NCBI GenBank assembly: GCA_963760715.1
Contig: CAVXDY010000003.1
Span: 248,001-312,000 of the forward strand
Source of the DNA: CAVXDY01 sp963760715
GTDB lineage: Bacteria > Actinomycetota > Thermoleophilia > Miltoncostaeales > Miltoncostaeaceae
Reading direction: 5' to 3'
Length of the DNA: 64,000 nt
Positions within the stretch are counted from its first letter, which is position 1; every line of letters begins with the position of its first letter. Below the pieces are notes generated by a model that worked only from the letters and a program-made list of their open reading frames with translations, did no database searches and was not told the DNA's origin. Both the position numbers and the translations under genes were made by a program. Positions 28,125-35,458 of the stretch are shown in pieces.

Positions 28125-28627
28125 GCGGGAATGCCGGGCGGGCCGAGGATCTCGATGCCGTAGCCCGCCGCCGCGGCGGCGAGCCTCGCCGGGTCGGGGG
28201 GCTCGCTCGGCGGCGGCGGGAGGGTGAGGGTCCGAGCCGGCTCGGCGGCGGCCCGCATGAAGGCCTCGAAGCCGGCGGGCTCGGCCACGAGCAGGAAGCG
28301 GGCCTCGGACGAGGTCACCTCGAAGGTGTGCGGGATGTCGCGCGGGCCGTAGACGAACGCCCCGGCGGGCGCGACGATCACCTCGCCGCCGACCCAGAAG
28401 GTCAGCTCGCCCTCGGTCACCCAGAACCACTCGTCCTCGCGACGGTGGACGTGGAGGGGCGAGCCGGCCCCTCGGGGCGCGCGGTGCTCGATCACCGCGA
28501 CGCGGCCGCCGGTGGTCTCGGCCGAGGCCTTGATCGTGGCGAGGATGCCCAGGAACCAGAGGGCCTCGCCGTCACCGGCCTGGAGAGCGATCGGGGCGAC
28601 CGGCGACGTGGCGGGAGCGGTGCTCAT
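28121..28627 (-). CDS. Cupin-domain protein
   Basis: A 168-residue single-domain cupin. Motif 1 is SPLHVHRREDEWFWVTEGEL, with two histidines and a glutamate as metal ligands. Motif 2 is APAGAFVYGPRDIPHTFEV, with its histidine. Members include quercetin-dioxygenase-like oxygenases, isomerases and sensors, and sequence does not distinguish among them. The ATG at 28627 follows GAGAGGAG. It is divergently arranged with a TetR regulator, and two related palindromes lie in the shared 113-bp gap, so TetR control is likely. Confidence 0.88.
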   Translation of the reverse strand: MSTAPATSPVAPIALQAGDGEALWFLGILATIKASAETTGGRVAVIEHRAPRGAGSPLHVHRREDEWFWVTEGELTFWVGGEVIVAPAGAFVYGPRDIPHTFEVTSSEARFLLVAEPAGFEAFMRAAAEPARTLTLPPPPSEPPDPARLAAAAAGYGIEILGPPGIPA

Positions 28628-28648
28628 CTGAACTCCTCTCAACTTTCG

Positions 28649-28665
28649 CGAAACGGTGTGTTCCG
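28649..28665. promoter_or_regulatory. Degenerate second TetR operator near the cupin start
   Basis: CGAAACGGTGTGTTCCG has the same 7-3-7 layout as the perfect palindrome at 28715-28731. Five of seven bases are kept in each arm. It lies 22 bp upstream of the cupin ATG. Confidence 0.5.
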
Positions 28666-28714
28666 GTATGCGGAGGTGCAGCCTACGTCCGGCCGGCGGC
28701 ACCTGTCAACTTCG

Positions 28715-28731
28715 CGATACACGCTGTATCG
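28715..28731. promoter_or_regulatory. Predicted TetR operator
   Basis: CGATACACGCTGTATCG is a perfect 7-bp inverted repeat around CGC, ending 9 nt before the TetR ATG. The position suggests autorepression by covering the promoter or ribosome site, as is usual for TetR-family operators. Confidence 0.72.
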
Positions 28732-28740
28732 TGGCATCCC

Positions 28741-29319
28741 ATGGGGCGCCCCTACCAGCTCAAGCGCCGCGCCGAGCTCCAGGACGAGACGCGGCAGCGG
28801 ATCGTCGACGCTGCGATCGAGCTGCACCAGACGATCGGGCCGGCGGCCACCACGGTGACCGCCATCGCCGAGCGCGCGGAGGTCGGGAGGGTGACGGTCT
28901 ATCGCCACTTCCCCGACGAGCCGGCGCTCGCCCGTGCGTGCAGCGGTCACTATTTCGCCCAGCACCCCGCGCCCGATCTTCGCCGGTGGAGGACGATCGG
29001 GGACCCCGCCGAGCGACTGCGGACGGCGCTGCGGGAGACCTACGCCCATCACCGCGCCACCCAGGCGATGATGACCCACGTCCTCGCCGACGCACGCGAC
29101 CACGCCGTGATGGCGCCGTACCACGCGTTCTGGCAGCAGGCGGCCGACGTCCTGGTGGCGCCCTGGCGGGCGCGGGGACGCCGCCGCGCGCTGCTGCGCG
29201 CGGGAATCGCGCTCGCGCTGAGCTTCGACACCTGGCGCGCGCTGGTGCGCGACCAGGGGCTGACCGACGACCAGGCGATCGAGGTCGTGGCGCGCCTCGC
29301 CGGGAGCCCGGTCCCCTAG
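28741..29319 (+). CDS. TetR/AcrR-family transcriptional regulator
   Basis: A 192-residue regulator. The N-terminal helix-turn-helix includes TRQRIVDAAIELHQTIGPAATTV and AIAERAEVGRVTVYRHFPDEPAL, the classic TetR recognition helix with V-T-V-Y-R-H-F. The C-terminal ligand domain is helical and unclassifiable. It is divergent from the cupin gene, and the two palindromes between them are probable binding sites. The effector is unknown, though the cupin's substrate or product is a natural candidate. Confidence 0.93.
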   Translation: MGRPYQLKRRAELQDETRQRIVDAAIELHQTIGPAATTVTAIAERAEVGRVTVYRHFPDEPALARACSGHYFAQHPAPDLRRWRTIGDPAERLRTALRETYAHHRATQAMMTHVLADARDHAVMAPYHAFWQQAADVLVAPWRARGRRRALLRAGIALALSFDTWRALVRDQGLTDDQAIEVVARLAGSPVP

Positions 29320-29349
29320 GCTGACGGCCACGACCGTTGGGGGGCACCA

Positions 29350-29556
29350 ATGAAGATCAGCGCGCGCAACCAATTGCCCGGCCGCGTGACCGGCATCACC
29401 CAGGGCGAGGCCATCGCCAACGTCGAGATCGACGTCGCCGGCCATCGGCTGGTGTCGTCGATCACCGTCGAGGCCGTCCGGGATCTGGGGATCTCGGCCG
29501 GGAGCGACGTGACGGTGGTCATCAAGGCCTCCGACGTCCTGCTGGCGGTCGCGTAG
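29350..29556 (+). CDS. Mop/molbindin-type molybdate-binding protein
   Basis: A 68-residue single Mop (TOBE-like) domain. MKISARNQLPGRVTGITQGE at the N-terminus and the central ANVEIDVAG and SSITVEAVRDLGI are the family pattern, and it closes VTVVIKASDVLLAV. Free-standing molbindins assemble into hexamers that store molybdate or tungstate. No modABC or molybdenum-cofactor gene is nearby, so it is an orphan here. It lies 30 bp after the TetR gene, same strand, and could share its transcript. Confidence 0.9.
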   Translation: MKISARNQLPGRVTGITQGEAIANVEIDVAGHRLVSSITVEAVRDLGISAGSDVTVVIKASDVLLAVA

Positions 29557-29641
29557 CCGCGCGCGGGCGGGTGCGGTTGTCGGGCCCGCCGAGACCTCAT
29601 ACAGTCGCCGGGCCCGGCCCCATCACGACGAGCGGCGCTCG

Positions 29642-31468
29642 GTGACGACCCGCGAGACCCGGACTCCAGACGCACGAGCCGACGCTCGCGAACGCGAGGG
29701 CGCCGCCGCGCTCGCGGCCGTCGTGGAGGACCTCGGCGCCGAGCTGTCGCTTCGGCCGCTGCTCGAGCGCATCCTCGACCGCTCCATCACCCTCCTCGGC
29801 GGTGACGCCGGCTCGATCTCCCTGGTGGACGAGCTGGCGGGCGTCTACCGGAAGGAGGCGGACATCGGGGTCGCCTGTCAGTCCGGGCGCGTCTTCCCGC
29901 TCACCGAGGGCGTCACCGGCGCCGTCGTCGCGCGGCGCGGCACGGTGATCTTCCGCGACTACGCCCAGGTGCCGGGCGGGCACGTTCCCGAGGCGGACCG
30001 GGCGACGCTGCAGGCCGTGATCGGCGTGCCGATCTGGTGGCGCACCGGCATCATCGGCTCCTGCGTCATCTTCAGCCGGGACGCCGACCGCGTGTTCAGC
30101 GCCGAGGACGCGCGCCTGCTGGAGCTCTTCGCCACCCACGCGGCGCTGGCCATCACCTACGCGCGCCTGCACGAGTCCGCCGAGGCCAACGCCCGGGCCG
30201 AGGCCGCCGCCGAGGAGCGGAACCGCATGGCGCGCGAGGTCCACGACACCGTGGCCAAGGGGCTCGTCTCGGTGCTCCTGCAGCTGCGCTCGGCCGAGTC
30301 GGACCTCGCCGGCGGACGCTCGGCCGACCTCGGCCTCGCGATCAGCGAGGCCCGTGCCGCCGCCCGCTTCGCCCTCGAGGAGACCCGTCGCAGCGTCCTC
30401 GGGCTGGCGCCGTCGCCCCTGGCGGGCCGCTCGCTGGAGGAGGCGCTGGAGCGGGAGCTGGCCTGGGCCAACCGCACGGGCGCCGCCGACGTCCGCCTGG
30501 TGGTGGCCGGGGAGCCGGTGACGCTGCGCGCCGAGGTCGCCCACTCCCTCTTCCGGATCGCCCAGGAGGCGCTCACCAACGCGCTCCACCACGCCGAGGC
30601 CGGCTCGGTGCGCATCGGGGTCGTCTACGCCCCGGACTCGGTGACGCTGCTGGTGCAGGACGACGGTGGGGGCTTCGACCTGGCCGAGGTGGAGCAGGCC
30701 GACGCCCTGCACGGCATCGGCCTGCGGGGGATGGCCGAGCGCGCCCACCTGATGGGCGGCACCCTCCAGGTGGACTCCACCCCCGGCTGGGGCACCAGCG
30801 TGCGCGCCCGGCTCCCGCACGGCGAGGACGCGCCCATCGGCCCGGTCGTGGCCCGCGTGCGGCTGCTGATCGCCGACGACCACGAGGCGATCGGGGTGGG
30901 CATCGCGCGCCTCCTCTCGGACGTCGAGCCCTCCATCGAGGTGGTCGGGCAGGCGGGGTCGGGACGCGAGGCCCTGCTGCTGTGGCGCGCGCTGCGCCCG
31001 GACGTGGTCCTCATGGACCTGCGCATGCCGGACGGCGACGGCGTCGAGGCCATCGTGCGCATCCGCGCGGAGGACCCCGAGGCGGCGATCGTGGCGCTCA
31101 CGGCCTTCGACCACGACGAGCTCGTGGCCGGCGCGCTGCGTGCCGGGGCGCGCGGATACCTGGGCAAGGACGCCTCCGGAGCCGACCTGGCCCGCGCGGT
31201 GCTCGCCGCCGCCCACGGCGGCGCGCTCCTCTCGAGCCACGCGGTGGAGCGACTCCAGGCCCACTTCAACGGCGCCGTCGAGCTCTCGGGCCGCGAGCGG
31301 GAGGTCTTCAGCCTGCTCGAGCGCGGCCTGCCCGACCGCCAGATCGCCGACGCCCTGTCGATCTCGGTCAAGACCGTCGAGAAGCACGTGGGGGCGATCC
31401 TGCGCAAGACGGGGGCCCAGAACCGCACCGAGGCCGCCCTTCAGGCCCGGGAGCGCGCCCTGAGGTAG
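29642..31468 (+). CDS. Single-chain GAF histidine kinase fused to NarL-type response regulator
   Basis: A 608-residue soluble signalling protein with a whole two-component system in one chain. A GAF domain (~25-175) is followed by a HisKA_3 dimerisation helix, with EERNRMAREVHDTVAKGL and H201 the likely phosphate site. HATPase_c follows (~295-392, FRIAQEALTNALHHAE, DDGGGF, GIGLRGMAER). A REC domain starts at ~406 (RLLIADDHE, D459 in VLMDL, T487, K509), and a LuxR-type HTH at ~548-600. No membrane segment is seen. V406 is a GTG (30857), so the regulator might also be made alone. It probably leads the downstream aldolase-Dha kinase operon, 35 bp away. Confidence 0.93.
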   Translation: MTTRETRTPDARADAREREGAAALAAVVEDLGAELSLRPLLERILDRSITLLGGDAGSISLVDELAGVYRKEADIGVACQSGRVFPLTEGVTGAVVARRGTVIFRDYAQVPGGHVPEADRATLQAVIGVPIWWRTGIIGSCVIFSRDADRVFSAEDARLLELFATHAALAITYARLHESAEANARAEAAAEERNRMAREVHDTVAKGLVSVLLQLRSAESDLAGGRSADLGLAISEARAAARFALEETRRSVLGLAPSPLAGRSLEEALERELAWANRTGAADVRLVVAGEPVTLRAEVAHSLFRIAQEALTNALHHAEAGSVRIGVVYAPDSVTLLVQDDGGGFDLAEVEQADALHGIGLRGMAERAHLMGGTLQVDSTPGWGTSVRARLPHGEDAPIGPVVARVRLLIADDHEAIGVGIARLLSDVEPSIEVVGQAGSGREALLLWRALRPDVVLMDLRMPDGDGVEAIVRIRAEDPEAAIVALTAFDHDELVAGALRAGARGYLGKDASGADLARAVLAAAHGGALLSSHAVERLQAHFNGAVELSGREREVFSLLERGLPDRQIADALSISVKTVEKHVGAILRKTGAQNRTEAALQARERALR

Positions 31469-31503
31469 GGGGATCCCGCATCGCATGACGGGGGATCCTC
31501 CGG

Positions 31504-32421
31504 ATGGCGCGCCGGGGGCCCCGTCGTAGCGTCGAGCCACTGGCGCCCGGCGACCGGGAGGGTCCGCTGCCAGTCGTTCCGCTCAAGGAGATCCTCGACC
31601 GCGCCTTCGCCGAGCGATACGGCGTGGCGGCGTTCAACATCGTCAACGATCTCACCCTCGACGCCGTGATCGCGGCGGCCGAGGAGGTCCGCTCCCCGCT
31701 CATCGTCCAGACCTCGGTCAAGACGGTGAAGTCGATGGGCGCCGAGGTCCTCTACCAGCTCTTCCGGGCCCTGGCCGAGCCCGCGAGCGTCCCCGTGACG
31801 CTGCACCTGGACCACTGCCCGGAGCGCCCGGTGGTGACCACCTGCCTCCAGACCGGGTGGAACTCCGTGCTCTTCGACGGGTCGGCGCTGCCGGTGGACG
31901 AGAACACCCGGCAGACCATCGAGGTGGTGGCCGAGGCCCGGCGGTACGGCGCGCACGTGGAGGGCGAGATCGAGGGCGTGCGGGGCGTCGAGGACGGGAT
32001 CGGCTCCGACGAGGAGGGCGAGATCTACCCCCTCGACGAGGCCGTGGCCTTCCTCGAGGCGACCGGCGTGGACTGCTTCGCGCCCGCCATCGGCACGGCC
32101 CACGGCGTGTACTCCACCGAGCCCGTGCTCAACCCGCAGCGGGTGACCGACCTCGTCGCCCGCAAGCCGGTCCCGATGGTGCTGCACGGCGGCACGGGGC
32201 TGAGCGAGGCGGCCTTCCAGGACCTGATCGCCCGGGGCTGCGCGAAGGTCAACATCTCGACGGCGATCAAGGTCGCGTACCTCGACTCCACCCGGGCCTT
32301 CCTCGACGCCAACCCGGCCAAGTACGACCCGCCGTCGCTGTTCCGTGAGCAGCACGCCGCCATCAAGGACCTGGCCGAGCGGCACCTGACCCTCTTCGGC
32401 AGCGCGGGCAAGGCCTGGTGA
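31504..32421 (+). CDS. Class II fructose-bisphosphate/tagatose-type aldolase
   Basis: A zinc-dependent aldolase of the FbaA/GatY/KbaY family that reversibly condenses dihydroxyacetone phosphate with an aldehyde. Zinc and catalytic residues are visible: TLHLDHCPE (catalytic Asp and first His), GTAHGVYS and VLHGGTGLS, plus KVNISTAIKVAYL for phosphate binding. From the ATG at 31504 it is 305 residues, but the first ~20 look non-homologous. A CTG at 31567 after GGGAGGG would start LPVVPLKEILDRAF and may be the real start. It overlaps the HAD gene (GTGA) and precedes dhaL and dhaK, so the product DHAP links the operon. The aldehyde partner is unknown. Confidence 0.88.
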   Translation: MARRGPRRSVEPLAPGDREGPLPVVPLKEILDRAFAERYGVAAFNIVNDLTLDAVIAAAEEVRSPLIVQTSVKTVKSMGAEVLYQLFRALAEPASVPVTLHLDHCPERPVVTTCLQTGWNSVLFDGSALPVDENTRQTIEVVAEARRYGAHVEGEIEGVRGVEDGIGSDEEGEIYPLDEAVAFLEATGVDCFAPAIGTAHGVYSTEPVLNPQRVTDLVARKPVPMVLHGGTGLSEAAFQDLIARGCAKVNISTAIKVAYLDSTRAFLDANPAKYDPPSLFREQHAAIKDLAERHLTLFGSAGKAW

Positions 32422-33191
32422 CGGCCTTGATCTTCGACTGCGACGGCGTGCTCTCCGACACGGAGCGGTACGGCCACCTGCCCGCGTTCAACCAGGCCTT
32501 CGCCGAGTTCGGCCTGCCGGTGCGCTGGTCGGAGGAGGAGTACGCCGAGAAGCTCACGATCGGGGGCGGCAAGGAGCGCATGGCGAGCCTGCTCACCCCG
32601 GAGCTGGTGCGCGCGGCGGGCCTGCCGGCGGACGCCGAGGGGCAGAGGGCCCTCCTCGCCACGTGGCACGCCCGCAAGACGGAGATCTACACGCAGATGG
32701 TGGCGTCGGGAGCGCTGCCGGGGCGTCCCGGTATTCGGAGGGTGATCGGCGAGGCGCTCGACGCCGGCTGGACGCTCGCGGTGGCCTCCACGTCGGCCGA
32801 GGCGTCCGTGAGGGCCGTCCTGAACCACGTCGCGGGCGAGGAGCAGGCCGCCCGCTTCGCCGAGGTGCTCGCCGGCGACGTCGTCCCGCGCAAGAAGCCG
32901 GCGCCCGACATCTACGAGCTGGCGATCGAGCGGCTCGGGGTGGCGCCCTCGGACGCCCTCGTGGTCGAGGACTCGCGCAACGGCCTGGAGGCCGCGACGG
33001 GCGCGGGACTGCGGTGCGTGATCACGGTCAACGGCTACACGGCGGACGAGGACTTCGACGAGGCGGTGCTGGTCGTGAGCTCGCTCGGCGACCCGGACGG
33101 CGAGCGGACCGACGTGCTCGCCGACCGGTGCCGGGCGGAGCCCCGCGACTGGGTGACCCTGCGCGACCTCGAGGCCTGCCTCGACGGCTGA
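32418..33191 (+). CDS. HAD-superfamily phosphatase/phosphomutase, CbbY-like
   Basis: A 257-residue HAD hydrolase. Motif I is LIFDCDGVLSDTE, with the nucleophile and acid aspartates at D7 and D9. A helical cap follows, motif II is AVASTS, motif III is the lysine in RKKPAPDIYELA and motif IV is VVEDSRNGLEAA. This matches the CbbY/beta-phosphoglucomutase-like branch. Together with the aldolase and dihydroxyacetone kinase it probably removes or moves a phosphate on a sugar phosphate, but no substrate can be named. The GTG start overlaps the aldolase stop. Confidence 0.88.
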   Translation: MTALIFDCDGVLSDTERYGHLPAFNQAFAEFGLPVRWSEEEYAEKLTIGGGKERMASLLTPELVRAAGLPADAEGQRALLATWHARKTEIYTQMVASGALPGRPGIRRVIGEALDAGWTLAVASTSAEASVRAVLNHVAGEEQAARFAEVLAGDVVPRKKPAPDIYELAIERLGVAPSDALVVEDSRNGLEAATGAGLRCVITVNGYTADEDFDEAVLVVSSLGDPDGERTDVLADRCRAEPRDWVTLRDLEACLDG

Positions 33192-33227
33192 CGCGCGACG
33201 AGCGGGCGCAACCTGGGAGGGGGGCGA

Positions 33228-33863
33228 ATGGCGCAGGAGGGCTTCGATCAGGTCGAGATGGTGGTGCGCACGATGGCCCAGACGGCCGTCGACAACGAGA
33301 CCCACTTCTGTGACCTCGACTCCGTGGTGGGAGACGGGGACTTCGGCTACTCCCTGGCGCGGGGCTTCGAGATCGTGCTGGCCGAGTGGGACGACCTGGA
33401 CCGCACGGACGCGGCGGTCTTCCTGCGGAAGGTTGCGGTGATCATCACCAGCCGCATCGGCGGCACCTCGGGCCCGATCTGGGGCACGGCCTTCCTGCGG
33501 GCGGGCGGCGCGGTGGCGGGCGCGGACGCGATCGGCGGCGACGAGGTCGTGGCCATGCTCCGGGCGGCCATCGAGGGCGTCAAGCAGCGGGGCCAGTCCG
33601 ACGTGGGCGACAAGACCCTGCTGGACGCCCTGGTGCCGGCGACGGACACCCTGGAGGAGGGGCTGCGCGCCGGCCAGGGCGCGGAGGCGCTCGCCGCGGC
33701 GGCCGTGACGGCCCGCGAGGCGGCGGACGCCACCACGAGCATGCTCGCCAAGCGGGGGCGCGCCTCCTACACCGGCGAGCGCAGCATCGGGAGCCCGGAC
33801 GCCGGGGCCGTGGGCGTCGCGGTCATGTTCGAGGAGCTCGCCAAGGCCTGGCCCGGGACCTAG
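33228..33863 (+). CDS. dhaL: Dihydroxyacetone kinase ADP-binding subunit DhaL
   Basis: A 211-residue helical DhaL protein that holds the ADP/ATP used to phosphorylate dihydroxyacetone bound on DhaK. The metal- and nucleotide-binding aspartates are in DLDSVVGDGDFGYSLARG. ITSRIGGTSGPIWGTAFL, QSDVGDKTLLDALVPA and GRASYTGERSIGSPDAGA are all standard. ATG at 33228 follows GGGAGGGGGG. dhaL precedes dhaK here; the usual order is K then L. No dhaM phosphotransfer gene is present in the operon, so the phosphate source is unclear. Confidence 0.93.
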   Translation: MAQEGFDQVEMVVRTMAQTAVDNETHFCDLDSVVGDGDFGYSLARGFEIVLAEWDDLDRTDAAVFLRKVAVIITSRIGGTSGPIWGTAFLRAGGAVAGADAIGGDEVVAMLRAAIEGVKQRGQSDVGDKTLLDALVPATDTLEEGLRAGQGAEALAAAAVTAREAADATTSMLAKRGRASYTGERSIGSPDAGAVGVAVMFEELAKAWPGT

Positions 33864-33911
33864 CGGTCGCCGGGCACATCAGCAGTTGACCATGCGAGGA
33901 AAGGTGTCGCC

Positions 33912-34908
33912 GTGAAGAAGTTCGTGAATGAACCCCAGGACTTCGTCCCCGAGATGCTGAAGGGGATCGCCCTGGCCAACCCGGACACGATCAAGTACGT
34001 GCCCGAGTACAACCTGATCATGCGGACCGATGCTCCCAGCGACGACAAGGTGTCGATCGTCCAGGGCTCCGGCTCGGGCCACGAGCCGGCCCACGTGATG
34101 ATCGTCGGCAAGGGGATGCTCGACGCCGCCTGCCCGGGCGACGTCTTCGCCGCGCCGCCGATGGACTACGTGCTCGAGACGACCAAGCTCCTCAATTCCA
34201 AGAAGGGCGTCCTGCACATCATCAACAACTACACCGGCGACCGCATGGCCTTCGACATGGGCCGCGAGATGGCCGAGGCGGAGGGGGTGCGAGATCGGCA
34301 CCGTGATCGTCGACGACGACGTGGCGGTGAAGGACTCCACGTGGACCGTCGGGCGCCGCGGCGTGGCCGGCAACTTCTTCGTGATCAAGGCCCTCGGCGC
34401 CGCCTCCGAGCAGGGCGCCGAGCTCGACGACCTCGTGGCCCTCGGGGAGCGGGTGAACTCCGTCTCCCGGACCATGGGCATGGCGCTCACCTCCTGCACG
34501 CCCCCGGCCAAGGGCTCCCCCCTCTTCGACCTCGGCGACGACGAGATGGAGATGGGCGTGGGCATCCACGGCGAGCCGGGACGGCGCCGCGAGAAGCTCG
34601 CGAACGCGAACGCGATCGTGGACGAGCTGCTCGAGGCGACGGCCTCGGACCTCCCGTTCAAGAGCGGCGACAACGTGGCCCTGATGATCAACGGCCTCGG
34701 CGGCACGCCCATCAGCGAGCTCTACATCCTCTACGGGCGGGCCCACGAGCAGCTCGCCGACCGCGGCATCAAGGTGGCGCGGAACTACGTGGGCGAGTAC
34801 TGCACGTCGCTCGACATGGCGGGGGCCTCGCTCACGCTCGTGCGGCTCGACGACGAGCTGTCGTCGCTGCTCGAGGCGCCGGCCGAGATCCCGATCCGGA
34901 CCTTCTAG
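33912..34908 (+). pseudogene. dhaK: Dihydroxyacetone kinase substrate subunit DhaK, interrupted by a +1 frameshift
   Basis: Two frames together encode a complete DhaK (~331 residues). Frame 1 covers MKKFVNEPQDFVPEM through GSGSGHEP and NNYTGDRMAFDM to AEAEGV. Frame 2 resumes at EIGTVIVDDDVAVKDS and includes MGVGIHGEPG, whose histidine binds dihydroxyacetone covalently, then NGLGGTPISELY and YCTSLDMAGAS to the stop at 34908. The break is one extra base around C34290 in GGGGTGCGAGATC; dropping it restores GTG-GAG-ATC. All catalytic residues survive on both sides. Assembly error, recent mutation or recoding cannot be told apart from the sequence. GTG at 33912 is the start. Confidence 0.9.
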
Positions 34909-34920
34909 GAGAGCCGGCGC

Positions 34921-34948
34921 CGCCCCGTCCTCGGGCGAGGACGGGGCG
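34921..34948. terminator. Bidirectional hairpin between dhaK and the convergent lipoprotein gene
   Basis: CGCCCCGTCCTCG pairs perfectly with CGAGGACGGGGCG around a GG loop: 13 bp, very GC-rich. There is no T-run, so it fits actinobacterial hairpin termination or mRNA 3'-end protection. It sits 12 nt after dhaK and 8 nt after the lipoprotein stop. Confidence 0.68.
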
Positions 34949-34956
34949 CCGCGGCC

Positions 34957-35409
34957 TCACGGCGTCGTCGTCGACCCGGTCTTCTCGGGGTCGGGACCGA
35001 GCTTCCACTCGCCGTCCTCCCGCGCGAAGGTCACGTCCTGGGACTGGCCGGCGATGGTGATGACCCCCGTCGCGCGATCGCCGCTGACGGTGACCTGCGA
35101 GAGGCTGACCTTCGGATCCGGCCCGTAGTACCGCGCGATCACCTTCGCGGCGGCGGCGAGCCTCGCGGCGCAGGTCTTGCCATCCTTGGCGGTGCCGGGA
35201 TCCTCCACGACCTGACGCTCGGCGGCCCCGGACAGGAGGGCGCACGCGGTCGCGCCGTCGCCGGCGAGGTAGGCGGCGTAGAAGCGGTCCCCGACGTCCC
35301 GGATCGTGATGGCGGCGCCGTTGTCGTCCCCACCGCAGCCCCAGGCGGCGAGCAGGACGATCGACGCCAGCGCCAGCGCGCTCGACCAGTGCCTCACGAT
35401 CGCAAGCAT
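34957..35409 (-). CDS. Putative lipoprotein of unknown function
   Basis: A 150-residue exported protein. The N-terminus has a basic start, a hydrophobic run (ALALASIVLLAAWG) and a lipobox-like LAAWGC, with the cysteine at ~25 the likely lipidation site. A D/G-rich linker follows. The mature part (VGDRFYAAYLAGDGATACALLS ... VTFAREDGEWKLGPDP) resembles small NTF2-like/DUF4878 domains, which is a fold guess only. GTG at 35394 (VRHWSS) is an alternative start that gives a better signal peptide. Both ends are flanked by related GC hairpins. Confidence 0.78.
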   Translation of the reverse strand: MLAIVRHWSSALALASIVLLAAWGCGGDDNGAAITIRDVGDRFYAAYLAGDGATACALLSGAAERQVVEDPGTAKDGKTCAARLAAAAKVIARYYGPDPKVSLSQVTVSGDRATGVITIAGQSQDVTFAREDGEWKLGPDPEKTGSTTTP

Positions 35410-35415
35410 GCCGAA

Positions 35416-35445
35416 GCCCCGCCCTCGCCGTGGCGAGGACGGGGC
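35416..35445. terminator. GC-rich hairpin after the MMPL gene
   Basis: GCCCCGCCCTCGCC and GGCGAGGACGGGGC form a 14-bp stem with one mismatch and a GT loop. It lies 14 nt past the MMPL stop (minus strand). The right arm shares CGAGGACGGGGC with the hairpin at 34921-34948. Confidence 0.6.
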
Positions 35446-35458
35446 CGTCGGCGGCGGA

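Noticed and set aside
30857..31468. A separate response-regulator gene starting at GTG 30857.
   Set aside because: The kinase frame runs through without a stop and no ribosome site precedes the GTG, so it is listed as one fused protein; an internal start stays possible.
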